DNA from: Methylococcaceae bacterium
Lineage (GTDB): Bacteria; Pseudomonadota; Gammaproteobacteria; Methylococcales; Methylomonadaceae
Direction of reading: 5' to 3'
NCBI GenBank assembly: GCA_029937975.1
Contig: JAPYOW010000014.1
Coordinates: 8,591 to 40,788, forward strand
DNA length: 32,198 nucleotides
A program made the translations under genes and the position numbers. Shown one piece after another: positions 16,431-25,367 of the stretch. How positions within the stretch are numbered: the stretch's first letter is position 1; each line of letters opens with the position of its first letter. A model generated the notes under the pieces. The model ran no database searches and was not told where the DNA came from. It worked only from the letters and a program-made list of their open reading frames with translations.

Positions 16431-16466
16431 AAAAAAAGGCCGATGTTTTTCAACATCGGCCTTTTT
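16431..16466. terminator. Bidirectional terminator between lpxD and rpsI
   Basis: A perfect 10-bp stem GGCCGATGTT (16438-16447) / AACATCGGCC (16452-16461) with a TTTC loop is flanked by seven A on the left and five T on the right. It therefore serves both the rightward lpxD and the leftward rplM-rpsI transcripts. Confidence 0.93.
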
Positions 16467-16491
16467 AAACAGAAATAAATCTGAAAAAGTC

Positions 16492-16881
16492 TTAACGTTT
16501 TGAGTATTGAGGACGTTTTCTCGCTTTGTGTAATCCCACTTTCTTACGTTCAACACAACGTGAGTCACGGGTTACATAGCCTGCTGCTCTCAATTGAGGG
16601 CGTAATTCTTCATCAAAGTCCATTAATGCTCTTGTTACACCATGACGGATTGCACCGGCTTGGCCTGAAGGTCCCCCTCCTTTAACAATGACATTTAAGT
16701 CAAAGTCTGATGTCTTTTCTAGAAGCTCTAGTGGTTGTTTTGCAACCATTTGATCGGTTTTTCGACCAAAATACTCTTCTATAGATTGGCTGTTTATAGT
16801 GAATTTTCCTGTACCAGTCACTGCGTAAACACGTGCTACTGCACTTTTACGACGTCCTGTTCCGTAATATTGAGCTGCCAT
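16492..16881 (-). CDS. rpsI: 30S ribosomal protein S9
   Basis: A 129-residue protein beginning [19 protein letters not shown] and ending with the typical [11 protein letters not shown] tail, which reaches the P-site tRNA. The glycine-rich [14 protein letters not shown] is present. A ribosome-binding site AGGATAG precedes the ATG, eight bases after the rplM stop. It is co-transcribed with rplM, the canonical rplM-rpsI pair. Confidence 0.98.
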   Translation of the reverse strand: MAAQYYGTGRRKSAVARVYAVTGTGKFTINSQSIEEYFGRKTDQMVAKQPLELLEKTSDFDLNVIVKGGGPSGQAGAIRHGVTRALMDFDEELRPQLRAAGYVTRDSRCVERKKVGLHKARKRPQYSKR

Positions 16882-16889
16882 GGTCTATC

Positions 16890-17318
16890 CTATAATTCCA
16901 ATACTTTGGGTTGTTGAGCTTGATGGTCGTGATTCGGTCCTGCGTAAACTTTTAGTTTCTTGAACATGGCACGGCCTAGCGGGTTTTTAGGTAACATACC
17001 TTCAACTGCTTTATTAATAATACGATCAGGGAAAGTTTTTCTTAACTTTCCTAGGGTTACCGATTTTAAACTGCCGATGTAACCTGTGTGATGGTAGTAT
17101 ATTTTGTCGGTTTCTTTGTTACCAGTAACACCAATTTTTTCCGCGTTAACGACAATAATATAATCGCCGGTGTCAACGTGAGGTGTGTATTCTGGTTTAT
17201 GTTTGCCGCGAAGACGTCGTGCAATTTCAGTAGCAAGGCGACCTAAAGTCTTTCCTTCCGCATCAATTACGTACCAATCGCGCCTAACTTCTGCTGGTTT
17301 TGCACTAAATGTTTTCAT
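16890..17318 (-). CDS. rplM: 50S ribosomal protein L13
   Basis: A 142-residue early-assembly protein of the large subunit. It shows [21 protein letters not shown], the [11 protein letters not shown] core, [10 protein letters not shown] and the C-terminal [20 protein letters not shown]. It is the first gene of the rplM-rpsI operon, with a well-formed promoter directly upstream between it and ntrX. Confidence 0.98.
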   Translation of the reverse strand: MKTFSAKPAEVRRDWYVIDAEGKTLGRLATEIARRLRGKHKPEYTPHVDTGDYIIVVNAEKIGVTGNKETDKIYYHHTGYIGSLKSVTLGKLRKTFPDRIINKAVEGMLPKNPLGRAMFKKLKVYAGPNHDHQAQQPKVLEL

Positions 17319-17354
17319 TGTTACTTAGTTTGTTGAGGCCATTAAAGAGCGAGA

Positions 17355-17383
17355 ATTTTACTGGTTTTTTCAATATTATTCAA
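17355..17383 (-). promoter_or_regulatory. Promoter of rplM-rpsI
   Basis: Read leftward: TTGAAT (17383-17378), a 17-nt spacer and TAAAAT (17360-17355), about 37 nt before the rplM ATG. It lies in the 71-nt gap after the ntrX stop codon. Confidence 0.6.
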
Positions 17384-17389
17384 GTTTAT

Positions 17390-18751
17390 TTATAGCTTAA
17401 TCTTTAAAGAATGTAACTTACGGTATAAATGGGTTCTTTCCATGCCGACTGCAGCAGCTAATTTGGCGACACTGCCTCCTGTTTTTTCAAAATGATATTC
17501 TAAATAGGATTTCTCAAAATGTTCTCTGGCTTCTTTCAGCGGAAAATTAAAAAACTCAGGAATGGAGGTGTTGATTAACGATTTATCACTGTTTGAACCT
17601 AATGCTGTTTTAGTTTCATTTAGTTCAATATCATCGCCAGCCCCTAAAATCATTAGGCGTTGAACCAGATTTCTGAGTTCTCTGACGTTACCTGGCCAAG
17701 TATAATTGCGCAAATAATTTTGTGCAGCAATAGTAAACTTTCTAAAAGGTAATTTTTCGACGTTAATAAAATGATCGACATAAAAGTTGAGTAATTCTGG
17801 AACATCTTCGCCATGTTTTCTTAACGGTGCAATTTCGATAGAGACTTCGTTAAGCATGTAATAGAGATCCTGACGAAATCGTCTGGCATTGACTTCTTTT
17901 TGTAGGGATTCACGTGTTGAAGCGATGATCCTGACATCAACACGCACGGATTCACTACCGCCCACTCTAAGAAAAGAGCTGGATTCCAGCGCACTAAGCA
18001 ATCGTGTTTGGGTTTCCGCATCCATGCCGGCAATTTCACCTAAAAACAAGGTGCCGCCTTGCGCTTGTTCCAGCAGGCCTTGATAGACTTTGCCATTTTC
18101 TTCTTTGCCAAAGAATTCGACGGCAGAGTTTTCAGGGAAAATGCTGCCCACGGCAACATCAATGAACGGTCCTTCGCGGCGGCTGGTGTTATTGTGCAGA
18201 TAATGGGCAAATAACTCTTTACCTACCCCGGCTTCACCTACCAGCAATACTTTGGCATTATGCTGGGATAAACGCTTAAGCTGGTCTTTTGTACGCTCTA
18301 TAACGGCGCTTTTACCAATGGGCTCTATGTCCAGCATTAGCTGTTGTTTAAGCCCTGCATTTTCACGTTGTAAGTGGCTGGTTTCTAGTGCGCGTTCGAC
18401 GGTTAGTAACAGCTTGGCTAAGGATAAGGGTTTTTCCAGAAAGTCGTATGCACCGAGCCTGGTGGCTTCTACGGCAGATTCAACAGAGCCATGCCCAGAC
18501 ATCATAATCACCGGGCAAAGGGGTTGATTGCTAGCAGCCCATTCTTTTAGCAGGGTGATACCATCCGTGTCAGGCATCCATATGTCCAGTAAAATCAATT
18601 GGGGCTGGTGTTGATCTTTTGCCAGCCTGGCGGCCGCTGCATGTTCAGCCATGCTAACTTGATAACCTTCATCTTCAAGAATTTCTGAAACCAGTTGTCT
18701 TATATCAGGTTCATCATCAACCACTAAAATGTGAGGTGATTTTGTATTCAA
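17390..18751 (-). CDS. ntrX: NtrX-type response regulator with altered Walker B
   Basis: A 453-residue regulator. The receiver domain (1-120) has acidic Asp12/Asp13, phospho-acceptor Asp56 (LLDIWMPD), Ser85 and Lys107. The AAA+ domain (~140-375) has Walker A GEAGVGKE (172-179). The C-terminal Fis-type helix-turn-helix is GGSVAKLAAAVGMERTHLYRKL. As in other NtrX proteins the GAFTGA loop that contacts sigma-54 is missing (VYQGLLEQAQGGTLF instead). Unusually, Walker B reads LFLGEI where LFLDEI/LYLDEV is expected: Gly238 (GGT) replaces the Mg-coordinating Asp. It probably binds DNA under control of NtrY in nitrogen or redox regulation; ATP hydrolysis is doubtful. It lies 9 nt after ntrY. Confidence 0.93.
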   Translation of the reverse strand: MNTKSPHILVVDDEPDIRQLVSEILEDEGYQVSMAEHAAAARLAKDQHQPQLILLDIWMPDTDGITLLKEWAASNQPLCPVIMMSGHGSVESAVEATRLGAYDFLEKPLSLAKLLLTVERALETSHLQRENAGLKQQLMLDIEPIGKSAVIERTKDQLKRLSQHNAKVLLVGEAGVGKELFAHYLHNNTSRREGPFIDVAVGSIFPENSAVEFFGKEENGKVYQGLLEQAQGGTLFLGEIAGMDAETQTRLLSALESSSFLRVGGSESVRVDVRIIASTRESLQKEVNARRFRQDLYYMLNEVSIEIAPLRKHGEDVPELLNFYVDHFINVEKLPFRKFTIAAQNYLRNYTWPGNVRELRNLVQRLMILGAGDDIELNETKTALGSNSDKSLINTSIPEFFNFPLKEAREHFEKSYLEYHFEKTGGSVAKLAAAVGMERTHLYRKLHSLKIKL

Positions 18752-18760
18752 TGTTGCTTC

Positions 18761-20899
18761 CTACGTTGTTGGTAACTGAATAATAAAGCCAGCGCCTTCA
18801 TTATACGTTGTATCTGCCCAGATTACGCCCCCATGTTCTTCAATAATTTTTTTAACGATGGCCAGACCTAACCCCGTGCCTTTAATTTTTGTAGTGACGT
18901 AAGGTTCGAAAATTGTGTTGATTTGTTGTTCATCAAGCCCGCTACCATTATCATAAATGGTTAATTCAACGTATTCCGAGTTGTGGCGAAATACTTTGTC
19001 CAATGTTATTTCTATTTGGCCATTGTCAGGAATGGCTTCCTGAGCGTTTTTAAGTAGATTATGCAAAACCTGTCGAATACTGACGGGGTTTGCATTAATC
19101 ATAATATTGGTCACTTGAAATGTGGTTTTAATATGGATGGTGGGCGATAAATACAAGAGTAAAACTTCATTGACCAGTTTATTAAGATTAATATGCTCCA
19201 CGAGTTCTTTGCTTGGTTTGGCGTATTCTGAAAAGTCATCAACCATAGATTTCAGGGCTTCTACTTGATTGACAATGGTCTGGGTTGAGCGTAGCAGAAT
19301 CTGTGCATGTGTGGCAGATAGTTCAGCAGATAATTTATGCTGTAATCTTTCGGCTGCCAACTGAATCGGGGTTAACGGATTTTTGATTTCATGCGCCAGA
19401 CGCCGGGCAACTTCAGCCCATGCGGCATTTTTTTGCGCCTGAATTAAATCGGTAATATCGTTAAAAACCACAATGGCACCTACACGATCCCCTGAATAGT
19501 CAAATAACGGGGTGCCTCTGCACAGTAACTCCTGACGCCCATTACTGCTCAAAAAAGCAAATCTGTGTTCCCAGATGTCCTCTGCTTGTTGTAGCAGTAT
19601 TTGTATGTTGTTCAATAATTGTGCTAACTCGGTGTGAGTTTTTGCAATATCTAATAAAGTTTTTCCCACAAAATGACTGACTTGTATGTGTAATATTCTG
19701 TAGGTGGCCTGATTTGCAGTACGGATGGTATGCGTGTCACTAAAACTGATCACACCGGCGGTTAAATTAGATAACACGGTTTCCAGGTAGGCGCGCTGGT
19801 GTTCCACTTCCATACTAGCAGCACGTGTTTCATCGCTAGATTGTGCAATTCGCTGGGTCATGGCATTAAATGACTCTACCAGAAAACCCAAGTCATCTTG
19901 CGACATGACGGGGAGTTGTTGCCTATAGTTTCCATTAGCAACGTCCTGGGTGCCTTTTACCAATTCTTTAACCGGGGCAACGATTTGTCTAATGCTGATG
20001 AAAGCGACCCAGATGGCGGCCAATAAACTTAATAGTAAAACTAAAGATAACACCAGGATAAAACTGGTTTTTAAAGAATCACGTAGAAATGACATCTGCT
20101 GAAAACGGATAAATGCAAAATCTATGGAGTCAGTCAGGTCTGCGATGCGTAAGGGGACGTGAAATAATGCTTGTAAATAGCGAGGTTCATCATCATGAAC
20201 TGCAACGATGACATGAATATACAAGCCGTCATTTTCACTGGGGCTTAAGGCATAATACTCCTGGTTCTGTCGGGCTTGTAACCAGATATGTTCTTCCGGT
20301 ATTTTAGGCAGAATACTACTGGGTTCTATATTGTTTGAGGCAATAATGTGGCCTTGCCGCGAAAACAGGGCGATTTCTATAGCATCGATTTTTTCTCGGT
20401 GCTCGCCCATTTCCAGAGTGATTAATGTTCTGGATTTGCCGGTGATTTCTTTCGCTATTTGTCGTGTTTGCTTTAAATGTAATCGCATTCTATGATCAAG
20501 TGATACTTCACTGAGCTCTAGTGCATCCTCCATAGCCCTATCTGTTTCCACATTAAACCAGCTGTCTATGCCCTGATGTAAAAACTGTACTGAAAAATAA
20601 AACACAATGACTGCAGGTGCTATGGCCAATAAAACAAATAAGGAAACCATTCGGGTGGTGAGTCTTGACCCTGCTGCTCTCTTTTTTAATTCACGTAGCA
20701 GTGAGTAAACATTGATAGCAACGAGAATAAATAAAGTCAGTGAACCCAGGCTATTGCCCAGTAATAACCAGGAATAAATATCGTTAAGTTCAGAAGATTC
20801 CTGAGTTGCTGTACTCATCAGCTGTAAAGACAGCAGGATGACGCCGAATAAAATAAGGCTGAAAATACGAACAGGTATCTTTAATTTTGTAATTGCCAT
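18761..20899 (-). CDS. ntrY: NtrY-type membrane sensor histidine kinase
   Basis: About 712 residues. Several N-terminal membrane segments (IFSLILFGVILLSL, LLLGNSLGSLTLFILV, LFVLLAIAPAVIVFYF) are followed by a periplasmic sensor part, then a membrane segment near 285-310 and a HAMP linker (VKELVKGTQDVANGNY). A PAS domain comes next, then HisKA with the phospho-acceptor His503 in ARRLAHEIKNPLTP, and a HATPase domain with LLKNAQEA, DNGSGL and GTGLGLAIVKKI. It phosphorylates NtrX. The start is placed at the ATG at 20899, which overlaps the DUF4390 gene by 19 bases; an in-frame ATG at 20926 gives nine more residues and cannot be excluded. Confidence 0.93.
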   Translation of the reverse strand: MAITKLKIPVRIFSLILFGVILLSLQLMSTATQESSELNDIYSWLLLGNSLGSLTLFILVAINVYSLLRELKKRAAGSRLTTRMVSLFVLLAIAPAVIVFYFSVQFLHQGIDSWFNVETDRAMEDALELSEVSLDHRMRLHLKQTRQIAKEITGKSRTLITLEMGEHREKIDAIEIALFSRQGHIIASNNIEPSSILPKIPEEHIWLQARQNQEYYALSPSENDGLYIHVIVAVHDDEPRYLQALFHVPLRIADLTDSIDFAFIRFQQMSFLRDSLKTSFILVLSLVLLLSLLAAIWVAFISIRQIVAPVKELVKGTQDVANGNYRQQLPVMSQDDLGFLVESFNAMTQRIAQSSDETRAASMEVEHQRAYLETVLSNLTAGVISFSDTHTIRTANQATYRILHIQVSHFVGKTLLDIAKTHTELAQLLNNIQILLQQAEDIWEHRFAFLSSNGRQELLCRGTPLFDYSGDRVGAIVVFNDITDLIQAQKNAAWAEVARRLAHEIKNPLTPIQLAAERLQHKLSAELSATHAQILLRSTQTIVNQVEALKSMVDDFSEYAKPSKELVEHINLNKLVNEVLLLYLSPTIHIKTTFQVTNIMINANPVSIRQVLHNLLKNAQEAIPDNGQIEITLDKVFRHNSEYVELTIYDNGSGLDEQQINTIFEPYVTTKIKGTGLGLAIVKKIIEEHGGVIWADTTYNEGAGFIIQLPTT

Positions 20900-21450
20900 A
20901 AGGTCCAGGGACTGGATAATGCCCATTGCGGATTAAAATAAGACATAGGCCGTAAGGGGGTCGGCAATGTTTCGCGGTTAAACTGTATTCTAATAGCAAC
21001 TAGGTATTTTATACCTGATTGTAACAAGCGTTGGTCAATGAGATGGAAGTTGCGGAGGGTAGACATATAGTTCAAGGCAGCGGTTAAGCTTGAAAACATG
21101 TTTTTTGAGCTAGGCTCTGCCTGCTCAACGCTATACAAATTCAATAGAGCATGGTTTTGCATCTGATAACTCAGGATTGATTCTGTTATGGTCGTATCGT
21201 AGAAAATGCCTGCTTGCTGTATTTTGATGTGCACAGACCAGTTTAAAGGGATGCCATTTTCTAAGGCTTCTTTTGCTATTGGGCTCAAGCGGTAGACGAT
21301 GTCGGCATTTAATTCGTGATTGCTGCCTTGTAAAGTGATGTTCACATGGGGGATGGATGCAGCAAATTCCGCAGAGCACACCTGTTGAGAGCTTAAGCTG
21401 AACAACAAGGTGATTATGCCAAGTCGCTTATGTTTTAAGCAACTTGGCAT
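20881..21450 (-). CDS. DUF4390 exported protein
   Basis: About 189 residues. The start is put at the ATG at 21450, which gives a clear signal peptide (KHKRLGIITLLFSLSSQQVCSA); upstream in-frame candidates are an ATG at 21462 and a TTG at 21471. The mature part matches the DUF4390 pattern (HELNADIVYRLSPIAKEALENGIPL, and a C-terminal LVAIRIQFNRETLPTPLRP followed by W-x-LSSPW). The function is unknown. It is typically found between rsmB and ntrY, as here. It overlaps rsmB by 23 bases and ntrY by about 19, implying translational coupling along the ntrYX operon, which suggests it supports NtrY sensing in the periplasm (inference). Confidence 0.85.
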   Translation of the reverse strand: MPSCLKHKRLGIITLLFSLSSQQVCSAEFAASIPHVNITLQGSNHELNADIVYRLSPIAKEALENGIPLNWSVHIKIQQAGIFYDTTITESILSYQMQNHALLNLYSVEQAEPSSKNMFSSLTAALNYMSTLRNFHLIDQRLLQSGIKYLVAIRIQFNRETLPTPLRPMSYFNPQWALSSPWTLWQLQN

Positions 21451-22732
21451 AATAAAACCCATCCATATCAAAATCGCCCGTTAACACTTGTCGCCCAAAC
21501 TTTCTCTGTATACCCCAGGTTGCGTTAATGCGTATTTCGGATGCATCGGCATGATGTTTTAAAAAGTCTTCAATTTGGTTTTCGTTTTCCTGTTTTAGAA
21601 TGGAACAGGTGGCATATAATAAAATCCCGCCGGGTTTTAAACGCTTCCAGGCGGCTTTCAAGATTTTTTGTTGTATAAGTCGCAATGCATCAATGTCACT
21701 TTCACGGCGCAAAACCTTGATGTCAGGATGGCGTCTTATCACACCGGTGGCAGAGCAGGGCGCATCCACTAAAATACGATCAAAAAGTTGGTTTTCCAGC
21801 CATGAGTCTGGGTCAGTTGCATCACCCGCTAGGAGTGTGGCCTGAAGGTTTAAGCGCTGTAAATTCTCTCTTACCCTGTCGAGTCTTTGCTCATCTATGT
21901 CAACGGCAAGTAATGATACGGAATCGGTGTTTCTTTCAAGTATGGCAGCTGTCTTACCTCCGGGTGCGGCACATAAATCCAGTACGCTATGATGAGCATG
22001 AACATCAAGTAATGAGGCGGCTAATTGCGCTGCAGTGTCTTGTACAGACACCAGTCCGGCACTAAACCCGGGGAGTTTATCGACAGTCACTGCTTGGTTA
22101 AGCACAATGGCGGTATCAGAAAAGGGCAGCGTGTGGGCAGCAATGGCTTGTTCAGCCAATAAGTCAAGATAACCGTCACGGCTATTTTTTGCCAGGTTTA
22201 CCCGTAAGGCCATAGGTGCTTGTTTATTGTTCTCCTGAAAGAGTTTTAAAGCATGGTCAGGCCAATCCGTAGTAATGTGATGAATGAGCCAGGAGGGGTG
22301 AGAATAGCAGGCTGAACTTTGTTGATCGGCTTGTTGATTCAGGGCTTCCTGTTCACGGATAAATTGGCGGAGGACGCCATTAATTAAAGACTTTGCCCAG
22401 CTTTTTTTCTTGGCTGCCGAGACTGTTTCTGAAACTGCGGCATGAGGTTTTACTCGCATATAGTGCAATTGAAACAGGCCGATAATCAGCAACATTTTAA
22501 TATCACTGTCTTTGTTTCTAAGGGGTTTGTCTAACAATTGCTGAAGGATATAGTCCAGACGATGATACTGGCGAATTACCCCGTAGCATAAGGCCTGTAT
22601 AAAGGCCGAGTCTTTAGGGCTTTCAATGGGCTGTAAAGCCGTATCTAAAGCCTGAGTCAGCGATTGACCGTCTTTAATTACTGATGATAAGACCCTGGCA
22701 CTGATGTGTCGTAAATTCATTTGTTTAAGCAC
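21428..22732 (-). CDS. rsmB: 16S rRNA (cytosine-967-C5)-methyltransferase RsmB
   Basis: A 434-residue enzyme that methylates C967 of 16S rRNA. The NusB-like RNA-binding domain is ~1-140. The methyltransferase domain has the SAM motif LDLCAAPGGKTAAILE, DIDEQRLDRVRENLQRL, the first catalytic Cys in DAPCSATGVIRRHPDIK and the second in ATCSILKQENE. The start is GTG at 22732, overlapping the fmt stop by 8 bases. The encoded MLKQMNLRHISARVL lines up with the E. coli N terminus, which supports GTG over the ATG at 22720. It lies in the def-fmt-rsmB cluster. Confidence 0.96.
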   Translation of the reverse strand: MLKQMNLRHISARVLSSVIKDGQSLTQALDTALQPIESPKDSAFIQALCYGVIRQYHRLDYILQQLLDKPLRNKDSDIKMLLIIGLFQLHYMRVKPHAAVSETVSAAKKKSWAKSLINGVLRQFIREQEALNQQADQQSSACYSHPSWLIHHITTDWPDHALKLFQENNKQAPMALRVNLAKNSRDGYLDLLAEQAIAAHTLPFSDTAIVLNQAVTVDKLPGFSAGLVSVQDTAAQLAASLLDVHAHHSVLDLCAAPGGKTAAILERNTDSVSLLAVDIDEQRLDRVRENLQRLNLQATLLAGDATDPDSWLENQLFDRILVDAPCSATGVIRRHPDIKVLRRESDIDALRLIQQKILKAAWKRLKPGGILLYATCSILKQENENQIEDFLKHHADASEIRINATWGIQRKFGRQVLTGDFDMDGFYYAKLLKT

Positions 22733-23657
22733 CTATCCCAAGAATAGTACCGTCAATATTATGCGCATTTAAAAAAGCTTGAATATCCATGCGTTTTTTC
22801 CCCGGCAGTTGAATTTCGAGTAAATCAATAATACCGTTTCCAGTGCTGACACTGATACGCTTGTTTTTTTGCACCACTGTCCCAGCAGGGAGTTTATTGG
22901 TTTCAGGGGCTATAGTGGCTTTCCAGATGCGTAGGATCTTATCCTGGCATAAGGTTTGAGCGACAGGCCAGCTGTTAAGTCCCCGGATGTGTCTGTCAAT
23001 TTCTATTGCTGAAAGATTCCAGTTTATTAAGGCTTCTTTTTTGTCCAGCTTTTCTGCGTAGGTGACTAATGACTCATCCTGTTTTATGGCAACCGATGTG
23101 CCAGCAGCAATTTGAGATAAGACCTTGAGTAGACCGCTTGCACCCAGGTCCGCTAATTTGTCATGTAAATCACTACTGCTGTGATGTGCTTCAATCAGGC
23201 ATTGTTCTTTATGTAACATATCCCCCGCATCCAGTTTTTTAATAATTTGCATGATGGTAATGCCAGTCATTTTATCGCCAGCCATTAAGGCACGATGAAT
23301 GGGGGCGGCACCTCGCCAGCGTGGCAATAAAGAACCGTGGATATTGATACAGCCCAGAGATGGGATATCTAAAATAGATTGAGGCAGTAGGATGCCATAA
23401 GCGACCACCACCATCAGATCGGCCTCCAAGGATGAAAATAAAGCGATATCTTCAGCTGTTTTTAAGGTTTCTGGTTGAAAAACAGGGATGTCAGCACTTA
23501 ATGCCAGTGTTTTAACAGGGCTGGGGCTTAGTTTACGGCCTCTGCCTGAGGGTCTGTCAGGCTGGGTATACACGGCACACACCTGATGATTCGAGGCAAT
23601 CAGTTGTTGCAAGGCAGGTACGGCAAAGTCAGGCGTTCCGGCAAAAATAATTTTCAT
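22725..23657 (-). CDS. fmt: Methionyl-tRNA formyltransferase
   Basis: A 310-residue enzyme that formylates initiator Met-tRNA using 10-formyltetrahydrofolate. MKIIFAGTPDFAVPALQQL starts the formyltransferase domain. The catalytic Asn/His lie in INIHGSLLPRWRGAAPIHRA and the catalytic Asp in KKLDAGDML. A C-terminal beta-barrel domain follows from ~205. Its ATG is 2 nt after the def stop. It works in sequence with Def: formylation at initiation, deformylation of the product. Confidence 0.97.
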   Translation of the reverse strand: MKIIFAGTPDFAVPALQQLIASNHQVCAVYTQPDRPSGRGRKLSPSPVKTLALSADIPVFQPETLKTAEDIALFSSLEADLMVVVAYGILLPQSILDIPSLGCINIHGSLLPRWRGAAPIHRALMAGDKMTGITIMQIIKKLDAGDMLHKEQCLIEAHHSSSDLHDKLADLGASGLLKVLSQIAAGTSVAIKQDESLVTYAEKLDKKEALINWNLSAIEIDRHIRGLNSWPVAQTLCQDKILRIWKATIAPETNKLPAGTVVQKNKRISVSTGNGIIDLLEIQLPGKKRMDIQAFLNAHNIDGTILGIGA

Positions 23658-23659
23658 TG

Positions 23660-24169
23660 TTATCTTTTACCTTGCTGTTTATGAATTTTATCCAGTTTGG
23701 CTTTGATTCTTTGTCGTTTAAGTGGTGATAAATAATCGACAAATAATTTGCCGTCAAGATGATCTATTTCATGTTGAATACAGACAGACAAGAGTTCATC
23801 CGCTTCCAATTCAAAGGTTGCCCCCTCTTTATCGACGGCTTTTATTTTTATGTGTTCGGCACGCGTTACCTTTTCAAAAAAACCAGGGACCGATAGACAG
23901 CCTTCTTTAGACTCTTCAATGCCTGTTTCTTCAATAATTTCAGGATTAATCAGGCATAAGGGTGCGTCTTTTTCATCACTGATATCAATCACAATGACAC
24001 GCTGATGAACATTGACTTGGGTTGCCGCTAAGCCGATTCCTTGAGACTCGTACATGGTTTCCAGCATGTCATCAATTAGTGTTTTGATGGTTTGATCGAA
24101 AATAGTAACCTGTTTTGCTTGGGTGCGTAATCGCTTATCAGGAAATTCAAGAACAGTTAAAATGCTCAA
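23660..24169 (-). CDS. def: Peptide deformylase
   Basis: A 169-residue metalloprotease that removes the N-formyl group from new proteins. All three family motifs are intact: GIGLAATQ (45-51), EGCLSVPG with metal ligand Cys91, and QHEIDHLDG with His133, Glu134 and His137. The start codon is TTG (24169-24167), six bases after a strong GGAG (24179-24176). The encoded [15 protein letters not shown] matches the E. coli N terminus, so the rare start is well supported. It is the first gene of def-fmt-rsmB-DUF4390-ntrY-ntrX and divergent from the LysM-dprA unit. Confidence 0.96.
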   Translation of the reverse strand: MSILTVLEFPDKRLRTQAKQVTIFDQTIKTLIDDMLETMYESQGIGLAATQVNVHQRVIVIDISDEKDAPLCLINPEIIEETGIEESKEGCLSVPGFFEKVTRAEHIKIKAVDKEGATFELEADELLSVCIQHEIDHLDGKLFVDYLSPLKRQRIKAKLDKIHKQQGKR

Positions 24170-24268
24170 TTACAACTCCACTTTAAAAATGTTTAAATAC
24201 TGGGATTTTATCTGATTTCATCTAAACTTTAAATTCAGATTAGGATAATTTTATAAGTGTGCCAAAAA

Positions 24269-25291
24269 ATGGTTGATCTAAAAACTTTGAGTTTAGTGTT
24301 TTCTGGCCTTATTAGTATGAATATTTGGGCGGATACACTGCAAATCAACCCCCGCCACCCGGCTCAATATACTGTGGTAAAAGGCGATACTTTATGGGGC
24401 GTTTCTGGCCAATTTATGGAAAATCCGAGGCAATGGTCCCAATTATGGATGAATAACCCTCAAATTAAAAATCCAGATTTGATCTATCCAGCGGATACTT
24501 TGTATTTTTCTGGGGTGGATGGTCGGCCGCAACTCGGTTTTTCTAAAGCGGTCGTGGTTAAGCCCCGGATAAGGGTATCTCCAATAGCAGCAGCCAGTGA
24601 AATTATTCCTAGGGATGCTATTTCACAATTTTTAATATCACCCAAAGTGGTAGGCCCCAAGGTGTTATCTCAGTCTCCTTATGTTGTTGACTTTGCAGGT
24701 GAACACATGATTGCAGCTGCGGGTGATAAAGTCTATGTTAAAGCAATTACTGCGCCAGAAAGTCTCCGTTATACCATTTATCGGGAAGGTGATGTCTATG
24801 TGAGTCCGGTGACAAAAGAAATTTTAGGGTATGAAGCAAAATATATTGCCGATGCAATGCTAGAAAAGGCAGGTGACCCCGCGACCCTCAGAGTGATTAG
24901 ATCAAGCCGTGAAATCCATAAAGGTGACAGGCTTATGGTCAGTGACAAGGGTGAACTCGCATTGAATTATTTTCCGCACGCCCCTCAGAAACCTATTATG
25001 GGTAGTATTATCAGTGTCTTCGAGGGTGTTTCTCAAATTGGACAATATCATGTTGTAGTGATTGATAAGGGATTGGTGGATGGGCTTGAAACCGGACATC
25101 TCCTTGATGTCTATCAGCGTGGCGATATAGTGCCTGATCGCGATACTGAGGAAACACACAGTGCGGTTAAGTTACCTGATGAATTAGCCGGTGTATTAAT
25201 CGTTTTTCGCCCCTTTCAACGCTTGAGTTATGCTTTGGTGCTGGAAGCGACACAAGCAATACATTTGCTTGATATCGTGCAAACACCTTAA
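24269..25291 (+). CDS. Exported LysM-domain protein
   Basis: About 340 residues. An N-terminal signal peptide (LSLVFSGLISMNIWA) precedes a LysM domain (YTVVKGDTLWGVSGQFMENPRQW, NPDLIYPADTLYF; ~29-80), which binds peptidoglycan. The remaining ~250 residues have no assigned enzymatic domain; they contain a conserved-looking GDKVYVKA region and a C-terminal DELAGVLIVFRPFQRLSYALV. The start is set at the ATG at 24269; a GTG at 24257 is in frame and also possible. A LysM protein between divergent def and dprA is a common gammaproteobacterial arrangement. A role in envelope maintenance is inferred. Confidence 0.87.
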   Translation: MVDLKTLSLVFSGLISMNIWADTLQINPRHPAQYTVVKGDTLWGVSGQFMENPRQWSQLWMNNPQIKNPDLIYPADTLYFSGVDGRPQLGFSKAVVVKPRIRVSPIAAASEIIPRDAISQFLISPKVVGPKVLSQSPYVVDFAGEHMIAAAGDKVYVKAITAPESLRYTIYREGDVYVSPVTKEILGYEAKYIADAMLEKAGDPATLRVIRSSREIHKGDRLMVSDKGELALNYFPHAPQKPIMGSIISVFEGVSQIGQYHVVVIDKGLVDGLETGHLLDVYQRGDIVPDRDTEETHSAVKLPDELAGVLIVFRPFQRLSYALVLEATQAIHLLDIVQTP

Positions 25292-25367
25292 ACTGTATAC
25301 TTTCTTAAATTTCTTACCGGAACGTGATATTTTTTCTTAATCCTCTTCATTTTTATTTTTTTCAGTG

